This document shows, in pieces, positions 40,305-51,628 of a DNA stretch of 64,000 bases. A program made the translations under genes and the position numbers. A model generated the notes under the pieces. That model did no database searches. It was not told the DNA's origin and saw only the letters and a list, made by a program, of their open reading frames with translations. The stretch spans positions 1,798,001 to 1,862,000 of the forward strand of contig JALJCQ010000012.1 of the NCBI GenBank assembly GCA_023091665.1, written 5' to 3'. Every line of letters begins with the position of its first letter. The first letter of the stretch is position 1. The stretch comes from Pythium myriotylum (lineage: Eukaryota > Oomycota > Peronosporomycetes > Pythiales > Pythiaceae).

Positions 40305-41679
40305 ATGAAGCTGTGGTGGCGAGCGAGCATGCAGGGACAGGTCGCGCGGGAAGGCGGCCGAGAGACGCCGATTTTGTTCGCGTCCGTCGGCCCCGCAAGC
40401 AAGGATCGCGCTCGGCGTCCGAATCGAGTGTCTCCGCAGCCGCGACCGACGCCAGGCAGAAAACTCTCCAAAGGGAGGAGGGTCGAGGGGGCGGGGCGCG
40501 CGGCGACGGCGGCAGGTGGCGGCGGCGTTCCTTCGACGTTTAGTCAGTCGCTTGGACGCTTTGTGTCTCGCTTCCTGGCCGGTGGGCGAAGAAGGTGAGG
40601 AGAGACGAACGAAGAGTAGTCACTCGCAAGAGGGACTCTCCATCTGACTTTCTGGACAACGATCCACCACGACATGACGAGCTTCTGAAGAAACCCACAC
40701 AAAACCAACCCTCTATTCGTTGAAGCAATTAGGTCTCTTGGGTACTGGAGGGGTAGGGCTTCACAGAATCAGAATCAATCTTGAGTAATTCTGTCCAGTT
40801 GGAGACGGAGTGTCACTATATTTCGCCAATGAGATTGTGAATGAGCCATCTGGTCGGGCGTCGAAGCGAGCAGCTGTTGTCCAGATCGAAAAACAGCTCT
40901 TCATAGCGATTAGGGTAATGCAACCTCGATAGGGCCAGGGCTAATTTTTCGGCGTTTCTTCATCAAATAAAAAAAGCAAGCCATCTTGTTCCAACTTTGG
41001 CGTGTTGAACCAACAGATGAAGAAGAAGCAGGCAGCCAGGAGCCTTCCTCGGCCCATTCACCGCCATTGAAAGTACGCACGACGAGCCGATCGCTCGGGA
41101 GTGTTGGCCTGCAAAGCTCTGTCTCATTCTCACCGTGCGCGCTCGTTTGCGGCGCCAACGTGGTGCATCCCACTCATCAGAAACCCCTTTCTCTCCCGCC
41201 CTTTTCGTCGGAACCATCGTTCCAGTGGCAGGTTGACCGTTTCCTGATCACGACAGAGATGCACCCTGCACCTCTGACGTTCGGTCCAAACGCTCGCAGC
41301 CTGCGACGAGGTTGAGCGTCGACGAGCTCCATCTGGGCGCTTGGCTCGCGTTAGCTACCAGGTCCCACCGTGGCAGGAGCTCCCGCGCAGCATCATTCGT
41401 CGCCAAAGTCTGCGCCGCAAAGATCGCGCGCATCTTCATCCCCTCCATCCCAAAGGCGGGAGGATCCAGCCAATCAGAGAGCGCGAATCGCGGACGCGAA
41501 CGGCGGATCCAATGTTCCAACGCAGCGGACCGTCCGCCGTGACGTGGTCAACTCCCGGCCGTTGTTGACGATGTTGGCGGTCCGAATGGTGGTCCAACCA
41601 GCCGTTCGTACCACCATTCCTGCCACTTGAGACGGTGTTTGGACCGATCTTCGGGATCTCGAGCAGCTCACTCCTCAAG
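40305..41679. other. Intergenic, 1.4 kb
   Basis: Divergent upstream regions of the 7TM-TKL and ABC transporter genes. GC-rich near 40400-40520, more AT-rich at 40740-40990. Short open frames on both strands have no recognisable product. Confidence 0.5.
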
Positions 41680-43748
41680 ATGGCGGTTGGCGAGAAGACG
41701 CCGCTGTTGGCGCAGGCCCTGCGCGGCGGCAAGAAGCCCCACGGCGACGCGAACGTCGAGACGGGCGAGCCGGCGCCCAAGCAGATCTCGGTCTGGGAGC
41801 TGCGCGTGCTGCTGACGCCGTGTAAGTAAAAGGGGGCGCTCGAGCGATTCGCGGCGTAACTGACGAGGCGACGACTCTGTCCAGACTTCTGGCCCAAGAC
41901 ATGGGGGCTGCGCTTCCGCGTCGCGCTATCGTTTCTGTTCATGTTCTCGTCGCGAGGCTTCCGCATCCTGTCGCCGCTCTTCTTAAAGCAGGCCACGAAT
42001 GACCTCACACAGAGCAAACTCACGCACTTTCCACTCTCCGCGATGGTCTTGTACTGTATCTCGCTGTTCGGATTCTCATTCGCCAAGCAGCTGCAGACGT
42101 ACATCTATATGACGGTGAAACAGCACGCTTACCAGGACGTTGCCGAGAGTGTACGTGCGCGCAACTGTGTGCTCTTTCGGCACTCTGTCTAACATTCGTG
42201 TCTGTTTCTAGCTGTTCGGACATCTACACAGCCTCTCGATGAACTGGCACCTGTCAAAGAAGACTGGCAAGGTTCTGCGCTGTCTTGACCGAGGCTCCAG
42301 CAGCACTGACGGCATTGTCAACGTCATGTGTTTCCGCTTGCTGCCGACTTTGGTTGAACTCATCGCCGTCTCGCTCGTGTTTGTATTCTCCTTCAAGGAG
42401 CACATTCTGTCGGTTGTTTGCATCTCAAGCGTTGTGTTGTATGTAATTGCGACCGGTTTCGGCACGCAAATTCGCTTGCGTTTCAAGAAGCAAACAAATG
42501 AACACGACAACAAAGCAGGCGAGAAGGCAGTGGACTCGCTCACCAACTTCGAGACTGTGAAGTACTTCTGCACGGAAGAGTATGAGCTCCAGCGCTACAT
42601 GTCCAGCATCAAGCTTTTCCAAGAATCGATGCTGTCTACCCGTGGACTCCAGAATGCCATCGTCACAGTCCAGCAGCTCATCCAGCGCACGTGTCTCTTC
42701 ATCTGCCTCTACATTACGGCCCGTAATATTTTTGCTGGCACTATGAGCGTCGGCGACTTCGTTGCGGTCACTGTGTACATCGAGAACATTTTCAAGCCAC
42801 TTGACTCATTGGGGAACATCTACAACACAATCGTCCAGTCATTTGTCGACATGGAGAACCTCGTCGAGCTGCTGCAGGTGGAGCCAGACGTCAAGGACTC
42901 GCCGTTTGCTCAGCCGCTTCAAGTGGACCCGCTTCACAGTTCGGTGGAGTTTAAGAATGTAACGTTCAACTATCCTAGCCAACCAATCGACAATGGATTG
43001 AAGCGAGTCAGCTTTACAGTCCCGACGGGTCAGACATATGCCATCGTTGGGACAACGGGGTCGGGCAAAACGACAATTAGCCGCTTGCTGTTCCGATTCT
43101 ACGACGCGCTCAGCGGGAATGTACTCATCAATGGTCAGGACGTGACCGGAGTCACACAGAAGTCTCTGCGCAAGAGTATCGGGATTGTCCCGCAAGACAC
43201 GGTCATGTTCAATGACTCGATCCGGTACAACGTAAGTACTCGCTGATTTGACATTCCCAATGCCTTAATTGGTTGTGCTCATGGTAGCTGATGTGTAGTT
43301 GCTTTACGGACGGTCCGATTGCTCGGAGGAAGAAATGGTTGCTGCCGTAAAAGCCGCGAACATCTACGATCTGATCATGTCGTTGCCAAAGCAGTTCGAC
43401 ACTGAAATCGGTGAGCGCGGTCTAAAGCTCAGTGGGGGAGAAAAGCAGCGTGTCGCAATTGCTCGGCTGATCTTGAAGAACCCTTCAGTCGTGGTGCTGG
43501 ATGAAGCCACTTCCTCACTTGATACCGTTACCGAGAAGAGCATCCACGAAGCGCTTGAGGTCGCGTGCAAGGGCCGCACTACGCTCATCATCGCTCACCG
43601 CCTCTCGACCGTGCGTCACGCAGACAAGATTCTTGTGTTGAAGAAGGGCGAGATCATCGAGTCGGGAACCCACGGCGAGTTGGTCGAGAGGGAAGGGGGT
43701 GCCTATCATCATATGTGGACTCAGCAGAGCAAGGAGCACGACGAGTAG
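41680..43748 (+). CDS. ABC half-transporter, ATM1/HMT1 (ABCB6/7) type
   Basis: Four exons: 41680-41821, 41885-42150, 42212-43231 and 43299-43748; introns are 63, 61 and 67 bp; 625 residues. One six-span exporter domain (from PYFWPKTWGLRFRVALSF) with the subfamily motif GKVLRCLDRGSSSTDGI precedes one nucleotide-binding domain with Walker A GTTGSGKTT, Q-loop IVPQD, signature LSGGEKQ, Walker B VVVLDEATSS and H-loop IIAHRLST. All are intact, so it should work as a homodimer. The subfamily exports glutathione-linked cargo from mitochondria (ATM1) or into vacuoles (HMT1/ABCB6). The N-terminus lacks a mitochondrial presequence and has an acidic dileucine signal (EKTPLL), favouring the endo-vacuolar type, although the N-terminal extra membrane domain of HMT1 is absent. 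Confidence 0.92.
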
Positions 43749-44004
43749 ATTGAAAGCAAGAGTGAACAAGCTTTATCGAGCAACCTGGATATGAGAGTGA
43801 CTCCCCCAGTACACATTCCTGCATACAGTAGAAGATTTTCTAAGTATTCAGAGTATCTTCCACAATGGCTACATCTTGCAATGAACCGCTTCGTGAAGAG
43901 TCGCACTCTGGTTTTTCGACTCCTCACGCGACTAATGGATCCTTCCTGTTGTTGGCACTTGGAGTCCGAGCGTGCATCCTTCATCTGCTCGACGACTCCT
44001 AGAG

Positions 44005-45645
44005 ATGGTCTATCGTAGTCTTCTCGTTGCCATTGGATCTTGGCGCTTCGTCACCGCGAGTGATACGGTCACCGGTGTCGATACTGACGTCGTGCGGCTA
44101 AGCGTGAAGCCCCTCACCAGCAATCCAGAGATCCAGTGGCTCGAATCGAAGTATCGCAGCAGCCAGCATCGTCCACAAGCATCCCCTTCGTCTCTCTCAA
44201 GTGTGATTCACAGTCTCACAGCAGGAGCCGCTTCGCGTGTTTGGTGGGGTGATACACGAGAACATTATCCCACGCAAGATCTCTCGGCGGCTGTGGAGCA
44301 GGCTATCGAGACCCCGATCCGCACGGGAGAAGGCTCGCACACTATCACTGTGTACGTCGGTGGACAGCCACGCGAGCTCATCATCGATACGGGTAGCGGC
44401 AAGACTGCCTTTGTCTGTGAGGGGTGCGACGCCTGCGGCCACAATCATAGGCACGAGCCGTTCCACTTCACCAACAGCACCCGCTACGTCGACTGCGATG
44501 CGAAGAACCCCGGGGATCCAGAGCTAGGAGGCTGTATGGAGTGCGTTGGTCCGAAATGTCGTTATGGACAGCGATATGTGGAGGGCGATTACTGGGAAGC
44601 GTTCAAAGTGTACGATGAGATGACCTTCTCGGCCAGTGGAGGCTCACGAGCATTCAAAGCAACGATCCAGTTCGGGTGTATCTATGAGCAAACAGGATGC
44701 TTCACCGAACAGACGTCGGATGGGATAATGGGCTTCTCACGCCATCCAGACTCAATTTTCGAGCAGTTCTACAAGCAACAAGTTACGCAATCGCGTATTT
44801 TCGCGCAGTGTCTGGCACCGGATGGCGGGGCTCTTACCATTGGAGGAGTCGACATGCACCTGAACCGCGGACCTGTCGCGTACACACCACTTCGAGACAC
44901 GGGCTACCAATACTGGACTGTCGAGCTCAACTCGGTTTCGATAGGAGGCATCACGCTTCCGGTCGACAGACAGGTATACAACTACGATCGAGGTGCCGTA
45001 TTCGACAGTGGAACCACGTTCGTTTACTTACCTACTGAAGCCAAAGATGGATTCATCGAGGCGTGGCGCCAGTCGCGAGGCGGCAGCGACGACTATCTCC
45101 CTGTCAGCGACACTTTCTATCGGATCGATGCGTCGACGTTCACGTCGCTCCCGTCAATCTGCTTCCACTTCCCTAACGAAGCGAGACTGTGCATGGGGGC
45201 TGAGGACTACATGTACAAGATGGCAGAGAACCAATATGCAGGCACTATATTCTTCGGCGATTCGGCTCACTCTACAATCATTGGAGCCAGTGCTTTGACA
45301 CACCACAACATTATCTACGATGTCGACAATCATCGCATTGGGATGGTTGAGGCTGACTGTGACGCTGCTGTGTCAGCACTCGCAGCAGAGACGATGATCG
45401 CTCTAGAGTTGCATCCTGGGGGTGACACTTTCCGGAAGATGCTTGACACGGAGTATTGGACGCAACTCTCGCTTGCTGCGGTTGCAGTGTTTGCGGTGAC
45501 AGGCTTAGTTGTCACAGTGTGGGAGGAGCTTCGGCGCAAATCGCCAGTGTCCTCGGAAGTGGAGAAAGCCACGATCACAATGCCAGCTTCTTGCGAAAGA
45601 GATGACACCGACTTTGCATTCCTTTTGATGCCCGATCCCGAGTAG
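44005..45645 (+). CDS. A1-family aspartic protease with C-terminal membrane anchor
   Basis: 546 residues, single exon. Signal peptide MVYRSLLVAIGSWRFVTAS, a propeptide of about 100 residues, then a pepsin-type bilobed protease. The first catalytic site is LIIDTGSGKTAFV and the second GAVFDSGTTFVYL. Cysteines are abundant near the first site (CEGCDACGHNH, CMECVGPKC), as in nepenthesin-like or plasmepsin-V-like insertions. The family end STIIGASALTHHNIIYDVDNHRIGMVEADC is present. A span at WTQLSLAAVAVFAVTGLVVTVW is followed by a cytosolic tail of about 40 residues, so this is a type I membrane protease of the secretory or endosomal system. Both catalytic Asp are kept, so it should be active. 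Confidence 0.92.
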   Translation: MVYRSLLVAIGSWRFVTASDTVTGVDTDVVRLSVKPLTSNPEIQWLESKYRSSQHRPQASPSSLSSVIHSLTAGAASRVWWGDTREHYPTQDLSAAVEQAIETPIRTGEGSHTITVYVGGQPRELIIDTGSGKTAFVCEGCDACGHNHRHEPFHFTNSTRYVDCDAKNPGDPELGGCMECVGPKCRYGQRYVEGDYWEAFKVYDEMTFSASGGSRAFKATIQFGCIYEQTGCFTEQTSDGIMGFSRHPDSIFEQFYKQQVTQSRIFAQCLAPDGGALTIGGVDMHLNRGPVAYTPLRDTGYQYWTVELNSVSIGGITLPVDRQVYNYDRGAVFDSGTTFVYLPTEAKDGFIEAWRQSRGGSDDYLPVSDTFYRIDASTFTSLPSICFHFPNEARLCMGAEDYMYKMAENQYAGTIFFGDSAHSTIIGASALTHHNIIYDVDNHRIGMVEADCDAAVSALAAETMIALELHPGGDTFRKMLDTEYWTQLSLAAVAVFAVTGLVVTVWEELRRKSPVSSEVEKATITMPASCERDDTDFAFLLMPDPE

Positions 45646-45749
45646 GCCCACTTCAGTGTCGCAATGAACGGAGTGTTTTAACAATAGTGAGGGACAAGTC
45701 CAGTCTATATCTCAGGAATATAACAGCTATTGCCTTCCAGAATCGATGT

Positions 45750-46842
45750 CTAGCCTAACGCAACGTCCATCGTCATCATGACGATGAAGCCAACAATTAC
45801 ACCAAAAGTCGCCAACTTCTGATTGCCACTCTGGGTTGCCTCGGGGATCAGATCATCAACCACCACGAAGATCATGGCACCGGCAGCAAAGGACAGTGCG
45901 TAGGGGAGAATCGGTTGCACGTACATGACAGCACCTGCGCCGAGAAGCTACGTAGAGAAACAATGATGTGAGCCTCCACTTTCCAAGATGGATTGAAGAT
46001 TGAATGCAGTAAACTTACTCCCCCAATGGGCTCCACGAGTCCGCTCAGCTGGCCCCACATGAACGCTTTGAATGGTGACATGCCCTCGCGACGCAGGGGC
46101 ATTGAGACAGCCAGCCCTTCGGGAAAGTTCTGCAGTCCAATGCCAATGGCAAGATTGACAGCATTCGAGAAGCTTGCGCTTGGGCTCTGACCGACGCTAC
46201 CGAAGCCCACGCCAACAGCCATGCCTTCGGGAAGGTTATGCAGTGTGATGGCAATCACCAGCAACAACACACGGCGGAAACTGTTTTGCGCTCCACCGTG
46301 ACCATGGGACTGCACGCCGTACATAGCTAGGGGGTCGGGCTCGACGCGTGCACGAGATGAATCGTGTCGCCCCTTCGAGGGGTCATAGTCGTCGAACTTC
46401 TTGCTCATATCCTGCGGCCCAGAGAACCACTTCTCGAGCGACGGGAGAACCATCTCGGTGGCGAATAGCGTCAGCGCACCGAGCCCAAAGCCGATGGCGG
46501 CAGGCACGAACGCCCACTTCTCCCCGTACAGCTCCGATTCTTCGGCGATCTCAATCGCCGGCGCGAGCAGCGACCAGTACGACGCGGCGAGCATCACGCC
46601 GCCAGCAAAACCCTGCACTCCACCGCAATGCAACGATTGACAGCGTGATGGTGAGTCGCGGATCCCTTTTAACCGAGGAGACTTGCAAAGGAACGTACGA
46701 GCATGCCGTCGAGAATCTTCTGACTCGTCTTCTTGTCTTCCACGTCGAGGACAAAGACCAGCGCCGAGCCGAGCGCCGTGAGCCCCCACGTGACGAGCGT
46801 GCCTAGCAGCGCCTGCACGACGGGGTGTTGGTCCGGGATCAT
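45750..46842 (-). CDS. SLC39A11: ZIP family zinc transporter, SLC39A11-like
   Basis: Three exons: 46842-46699, 46612-46019 and 45947-45750, with introns of 86 and 71 bp; 311 residues. The ZIP metal-transfer motifs are [14 protein letters not shown] and [14 protein letters not shown], and ZIP11-type phrases are [37 protein letters not shown] and [15 protein letters not shown]. About eight spans, with a hydrophilic loop of about 60 residues after span 3 (SHGHGG is His-containing and may hold metal). Length and order match ZIP11 (343 residues in human). Expected to move zinc into the cytosol from Golgi, lysosome or outside. Transcribed towards the aspartic protease; the two 3' ends are about 100 bp apart. 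Confidence 0.93.
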
Positions 46843-47032
46843 CGCGCGCCGAGTCGAGCTGGTTGACACGCACGCGCGTCCTTCTCAATAATGGGAGCAG
46901 CTCAAGACCTCATGGGACATCTCTCCTTCCAGATTCATTATTACGTGGTCCACGTAAATTATTGCAGTACCTTGACGTGGCCCACATAAGAATAGGATCA
47001 GGTTTGCGATCACGAAGAGTCGCAATGCGAGA

Positions 47033-47654
47033 ATGGAGCCGAGGGTGACGCCTTCGTCTCCTCTGCTTAGCATGCGGCGACCTCAATCCACTGGGAGTTT
47101 GTCTGTTACATCTCCAGTGAAGTCCACGCGCGTGGAGTACGAGGTCGAGCCTCGAGTGCGCCGCATCGAACAGCAGCTGAAAGAGAAGCTCCCGAAGGAG
47201 TGGCAGGAGTTCGCGGGCCAACCACCACAGATCAACTACTACGACAAGCGGATCAACACGTTTCGCGATAATCCTGACCTGAAACCGAGTGCAGCATACG
47301 TGAAGCACGCTGTCAAGCAGCTGCGCGAGCAGTTGGCGCAGTGAGAAAGATTTTCTGATGCACTCGTCGTCCTTCGTCTGCCTCACCAACTGCATTGTCG
47401 TTCGTAGAGAGAAGCTATGCGTCCTGAACGACGACGAGCTGCGAGCAATCGTACTACAAGAGTGGCGGACAGACATGGTGAGAAGTGTGTGGCAGATGCG
47501 ACTGAATCGCCATAACAGCAGAGACGGACCAATCGTACGGCGATCAAAGAGCGGTGTGGTCACTGTCACCTCTCAGCCAAGAAGCGATGAGCCAAGCATT
47601 GTGATTGACGCCATGGCGCAAGATCGCAAAAATACACGGAAAGTTGATCTCTGA
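47033..47654 (+). CDS. Unknown small basic protein
   Basis: Two exons, 47033-47340 and 47408-47654, with a 67-bp intron; 184 residues. The join (REQLAQ-EKLCVLNDDELRAIVLQEW) keeps a helical, charged frame and typical splice sites (GTGAGA/GTAG). The central part has EPRVRRIEQQLKEKLPKEW and YYDKRINTFRDNPDLKPS, which look conserved in character (helix, Tyr-Asp-Lys turn), but I do not recognise a family. No signal peptide or membrane span. The unspliced reading would end at 103 residues just after the donor site. The gene lies head-to-head with ZIP11, about 190 bp between starts. Confidence 0.6.
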
Positions 47655-47857
47655 ACAAACATGGTATGTTTGCGACGACATCAACATAAAACCGAACAGA
47701 TCTGTCCATTCGGTGGGTATGAGAGACCACTTTACGGCTGGTAACATTTGTGGCTTGTGATTGCTACGGTTTATAACTGTAACGGCATCGCTGTGGACAA
47801 GTTGGAGATTTGAAAGTTCATGTTGCTAAGTGGCATTTATCATTGGTGTAATCGTGT

Positions 47858-49087
47858 CTATCTGCCCACAAGGAAGTTGAAAATGTCGCCCTCCTGAACT
47901 ATGTACTCCTTGCCCTCCACGCGCAGGAGCCCCTGCTCTTTTGCGGCCTTCATACTCCCTGCCTTTTCGAAGTCTTCATAGGCCACAGTTTCCGCTCGAA
48001 TGAAGAGGCGCTCAAAATCGGAGTGGATCACGCCCGCGGCGATCGGCGCAGTCGAGCCGGCGAGGACGTTCCACGCCCGAGCTTCCTTCTCGCCAACTGT
48101 GTAGTACGTCTGCAACTGCAGCACATCCTTGCTTGCTCGGATGACTTTGGTCAGACCCGTTTCTTCGAGACCACTTTCTCGAAGGTACTCCAGTTGACTT
48201 TCTTCGTCCTCAAATGAAGCTGCAGCCTCCTCCAAAGCGCCTGAGACCGTGATGCAAATGTTGCCCTCCGCCTCGACTTGCTTTCGCACAGCTTCAGTCA
48301 TCTCGTTACCTGTAGCAGCATCATCCTCTGACACATTGCACAGATACAGTGCCTTTTTGGCTGTCAGAAGTTGCAATCTTTCGAACTGGAGCTGCTCCTC
48401 TGGCTTGTCGAAGGTCACATTCGACACCAGGTTCCCGTCCTCAAGAAGCGGCTGTAGGTGTTCCAGAACAGCTACCAAGCTTGGGATCGTAGGGTCTGTG
48501 GACCTAGTCGCAAACAACGTCGTGAAGTCTCAGAACAGCAAACAGTAGTGCAGTTGGATGGCGACTCACTTCTTTTTCTTGGCGAGGTTGCTCAGTCGCT
48601 TCTCGACCGTCTGCAAGTCGGCGAGAATCAGCTCTGTGCGGATGGTTTCGAGGTCGCGCAGTGGGTCGACGGTGTCGTCGACGTGGATGATATTGGTGTC
48701 GTCGAAGCAGCGCACGACGTGGGCAATCACGGCGACCTGGCGAATGTTGTCGAGGAACTTGTTGCCCAGTCCTTCGCCCTTGGAAGCGCCGCGCACGAGC
48801 CCGGCAATGTCCACAAACTCGAGCTGCGTTTCGATGACGCGCTGCGACTTTTCAACCTGTGCGAGCTTGTGGAGCCGCGCGTCGGGCACGGCGACGCGCG
48901 CAATGTTGGGGTCGATCGTGCAGAACGGGTAGTTGGCTGCCTGCGCGTTCTCGGTCTTGGTGAGCGCGTTGAAGAGCGTCGACTTGCCGACGTTGGGCAT
49001 GCCCACGATGCCCACGGAGCGGTGGAAGCCGCGCACAGCGGCGAGGCGCCAGGCCGGCGCGCGGGTCGAGAGCGTGCGCGAGAGCAT
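47858..49087 (-). CDS. YchF-type Obg GTPase/ATPase with mitochondrial-type presequence
   Basis: Two exons: 49087-48570 and 48503-47858, with a 66-bp intron; 387 residues. Motifs are [15 protein letters not shown] (G1), [20 protein letters not shown] (G3 and switch) and an LYLCNVSED region, followed by a C-terminal TGS domain ([14 protein letters not shown] ... [10 protein letters not shown]). The overall text is closer to bacterial YchF than to cytosolic OLA1. The first about 24 residues ([20 protein letters not shown]) are Arg-rich with no acidic residue, a mitochondrial targeting peptide. Another in-frame ATG at 49141 would extend it by 18 residues and keep the same character. Likely acts on mitochondrial ribosomes or stress response. 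Confidence 0.9.
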
Positions 49088-49454
49088 TGCTGCGCCGATG
49101 CTGGCTGGCCGACCACGCACCACCTGCGGAGACCACCTCATCAGCAGCTCCAGACAGTGGGCCAGACGTTGCTCTGGGTCTACCTTATTGTGTAAAGTTA
49201 CACAGCGTCTCACCTCATTTTGGAACTTGAGCTTGAGAACAGAGTCCGTAAATTACACCCGTCGTAGTTTACGAGCCCCGTGCCACTGCTGACGCATCTC
49301 TTCGGGGGATCCACAATCACTGACCATCATTCCGCTGGCCCTCTTTAACTGGATAAGGCACCCACTTCGTCCAGCTGGTCTTCGTCCGGCAATGGGCCGA
49401 CGGCGTCGTTCCGTCATTCGCCAATTCGCCTCGCCGCCCTCGAATCTCCGAGCC

Positions 49455-51096
49455 ATGCAGGCCGCGCGCAGTCTCCTCGCTCTTAGCGCCGCGCTGCTCG
49501 CGTGCGCCGCCTCGGCCGGCAGCAACGACGCCGATCTCATCACGTCGCTGCCCAACTTCAACGGCTCGATCCCCTTCAAGCAGTACGCCGGACGCCTCGA
49601 GCTCGAGGCCAAGGAGAAGCTCTTCTACTGGTACACGGAGAGCCAGAACAACCCGAGCGAAGACCCGATCGTGCTATGGCTCAACGGCGGCCCCGGTTGC
49701 TCGTCCATGGGCGGCTTCTGGACTGGTGAGTCGCTTGGTGGATTGCTAATGCGTATCGAACGTGCACTGATGTGACTGTGTGCCCTTAGAGAACGGCCCA
49801 TTCGTCGTGCGCCCTGACCAGTCCGTCAAGACCAACCGCTACTCGTGGAACCGCAACGTCAACCTCGTGTGGCTCGAGCAGCCGGCAGGCGTAGGGTTCT
49901 CGGGACCTCTCCAGAACGCCTCGTACTACAACGATGACAATGTCGCCGAGAAGGCGTACGAATTCGTGAAGCTCTTCTTTGCCAAGTACACTGAGCTGCA
50001 GGGCCGTGAATTCTACATCACGGGCGAGAGTTACGCGGGCATCTACATCCCGTTCCTCGTCGATCTGCTTGTGAGGAACCCGATTGAAGGTGTCAACCTG
50101 ACCGGTTTTGCGATTGGCAACCCGTTCACCGACAGCGAAGTGGATGGCAATGCGTACCTTGACTACTACTGGTCGCACGGCATCTTCTCTCTTGAGAACT
50201 ACGAAGCGATCAACACGCTTTGTGGAGACCACGTCGGCGTCTGCATCAACGGTGGCACTGACTGCAGCAAGGAATGCCGGGATGCCATCACTGAGGGTTT
50301 TGCTGCTGCGGAGGAAGACCAATTCAACCCGTACTTCATCTACGGCGACAAGTGCTTGCTCGGAAACGGCCAGGGCAACTCGCTGCGACAGGTGAAGAAG
50401 CTCGACCCGCCTTCGACTGGTCGTGGCGACATCGGTCCGTGTGCTGACAGTTTCACGGAGCAATACCTGCGTCTCGAAGCCGTGCAGAAAGCTATCCACG
50501 CTGGCGACGACTACGTCAAGTGGACGGACTGCAGCGACGAAGTCGGGTCTTTGTACACATCGGCGAGCTCGTCGCTGCCAAAGTACCGCAACTTCCTCGG
50601 CCACAACCTAAAGGCACTCATTTACAGCGGTGATGCTGACTCGGTCGTCAACTTCATCGGTACCGAGCGCTGGATCGGCAAGCAGGGTCTGAAGCTCAAC
50701 ATCAAGAGCAAGTGGCAGGCGTGGTTTGGCCCAGACAAGCAGCTCGCTGGCTACGTCCAGGACTACGAAGGTCTCACTTTCAAGACGGTCAAGGGTGCCG
50801 GCCACATGGTCCCGGCTGTGAAGCCGCTCCACGGCCTCTACATGTTCGAATGCTTTGTGTTGGGCGTTGACAAGTGCGCGACGCTGTCCTACCCTGTCGA
50901 CGAGGAAGAGTTCCAGGCAGGCGCGTTCCTGGACGTGGATTTCAGCCGCGTCGTGGCGAAGCCCACGAGCTCCTTCAGCGCGGGTACGTTCCTCGCCTTC
51001 GCCGCTGTGGGCTCGGCCGTCGTCGCGCTCGTCGTCGTTGGCTACAAGAACTCGCAGAAGCGTGCTCACTACCAGTCGATCAGCTCGCGTGCGTGA
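49455..51096 (+). CDS. Serine carboxypeptidase (S10), membrane-anchored, copy 1
   Basis: Two exons, 49455-49725 and 49790-51096, with a 64-bp intron; 525 residues. Signal peptide [20 protein letters not shown] (an in-frame ATG at 49392 would bury it). The S10 catalytic set is intact: oxyanion-hole NGGPGCSS, nucleophile GESYAG, Asp in [11 protein letters not shown] and His in GAGHMVP. A C-terminal span ([19 protein letters not shown]) and a short tail with a YQSI tyrosine signal suggest a type I protein cycling through endosomes or vacuole. The enzyme removes C-terminal residues from peptides at acid pH. Tandem with copy 2; the intron after GGFWT-ENGPF is missing in copy 2. Confidence 0.95.
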
Positions 51097-51628
51097 GCGT
51101 GAGGCGCTAGAGTAGGCAACTAGGCCCTCGCTTCCACTGGAGACTCCAGAACGGAGCGCCAACGGAAACGTTCCATTTTTCCTTCTTGTCAAACACAACA
51201 GATCTCAGTTGCGTCTCAGATTGCCCGTTACATTCTTCTTGCCCGCTGGTGAGTCATCCTGCTTCTCCCCTCGCCCACGACGGACCCTCTCCTTCCAACG
51301 ACATCGCCCGATGGCTCTGCCGCTTTGTGGGCTTTCAACATTAGCCGCGAGCCGTTTGCGAGGACGAGGAGACCTTCTGAGCAGAGGAGGGCAGCAGACC
51401 TCCGCTTCTTCGATGTCCTTCCACGAGGAGGTGCGAAAATCAACTTTCAGAGGTTCCACAACCCTTTCGTGGATGGACCCGCACACCACACCAAAGCCGT
51501 CGAGCCAACAGGCTGCTCGCAAAGATCCGAGTCACACGAATCAAACGACGTCTCCCCTCCCGGGCCGCTCCATGCCGAGAACAAGATCGCCCCATTCCAG
51601 ACTCGGCTGCCTCGCCCCCACTGCCAGC
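51097..51628. other. Intergenic between carboxypeptidases
   Basis: 530 bp. The frame of copy 2 stays open upstream of its ATG back to about 51209, but this part has no signal peptide or S10 similarity and looks like 5' untranslated sequence. Confidence 0.55.

Noticed and set aside
40305..41679. Several open frames of 75-120 codons on both strands
   Set aside because: No domains, no splice continuity and mutual overlap; treated as intergenic.
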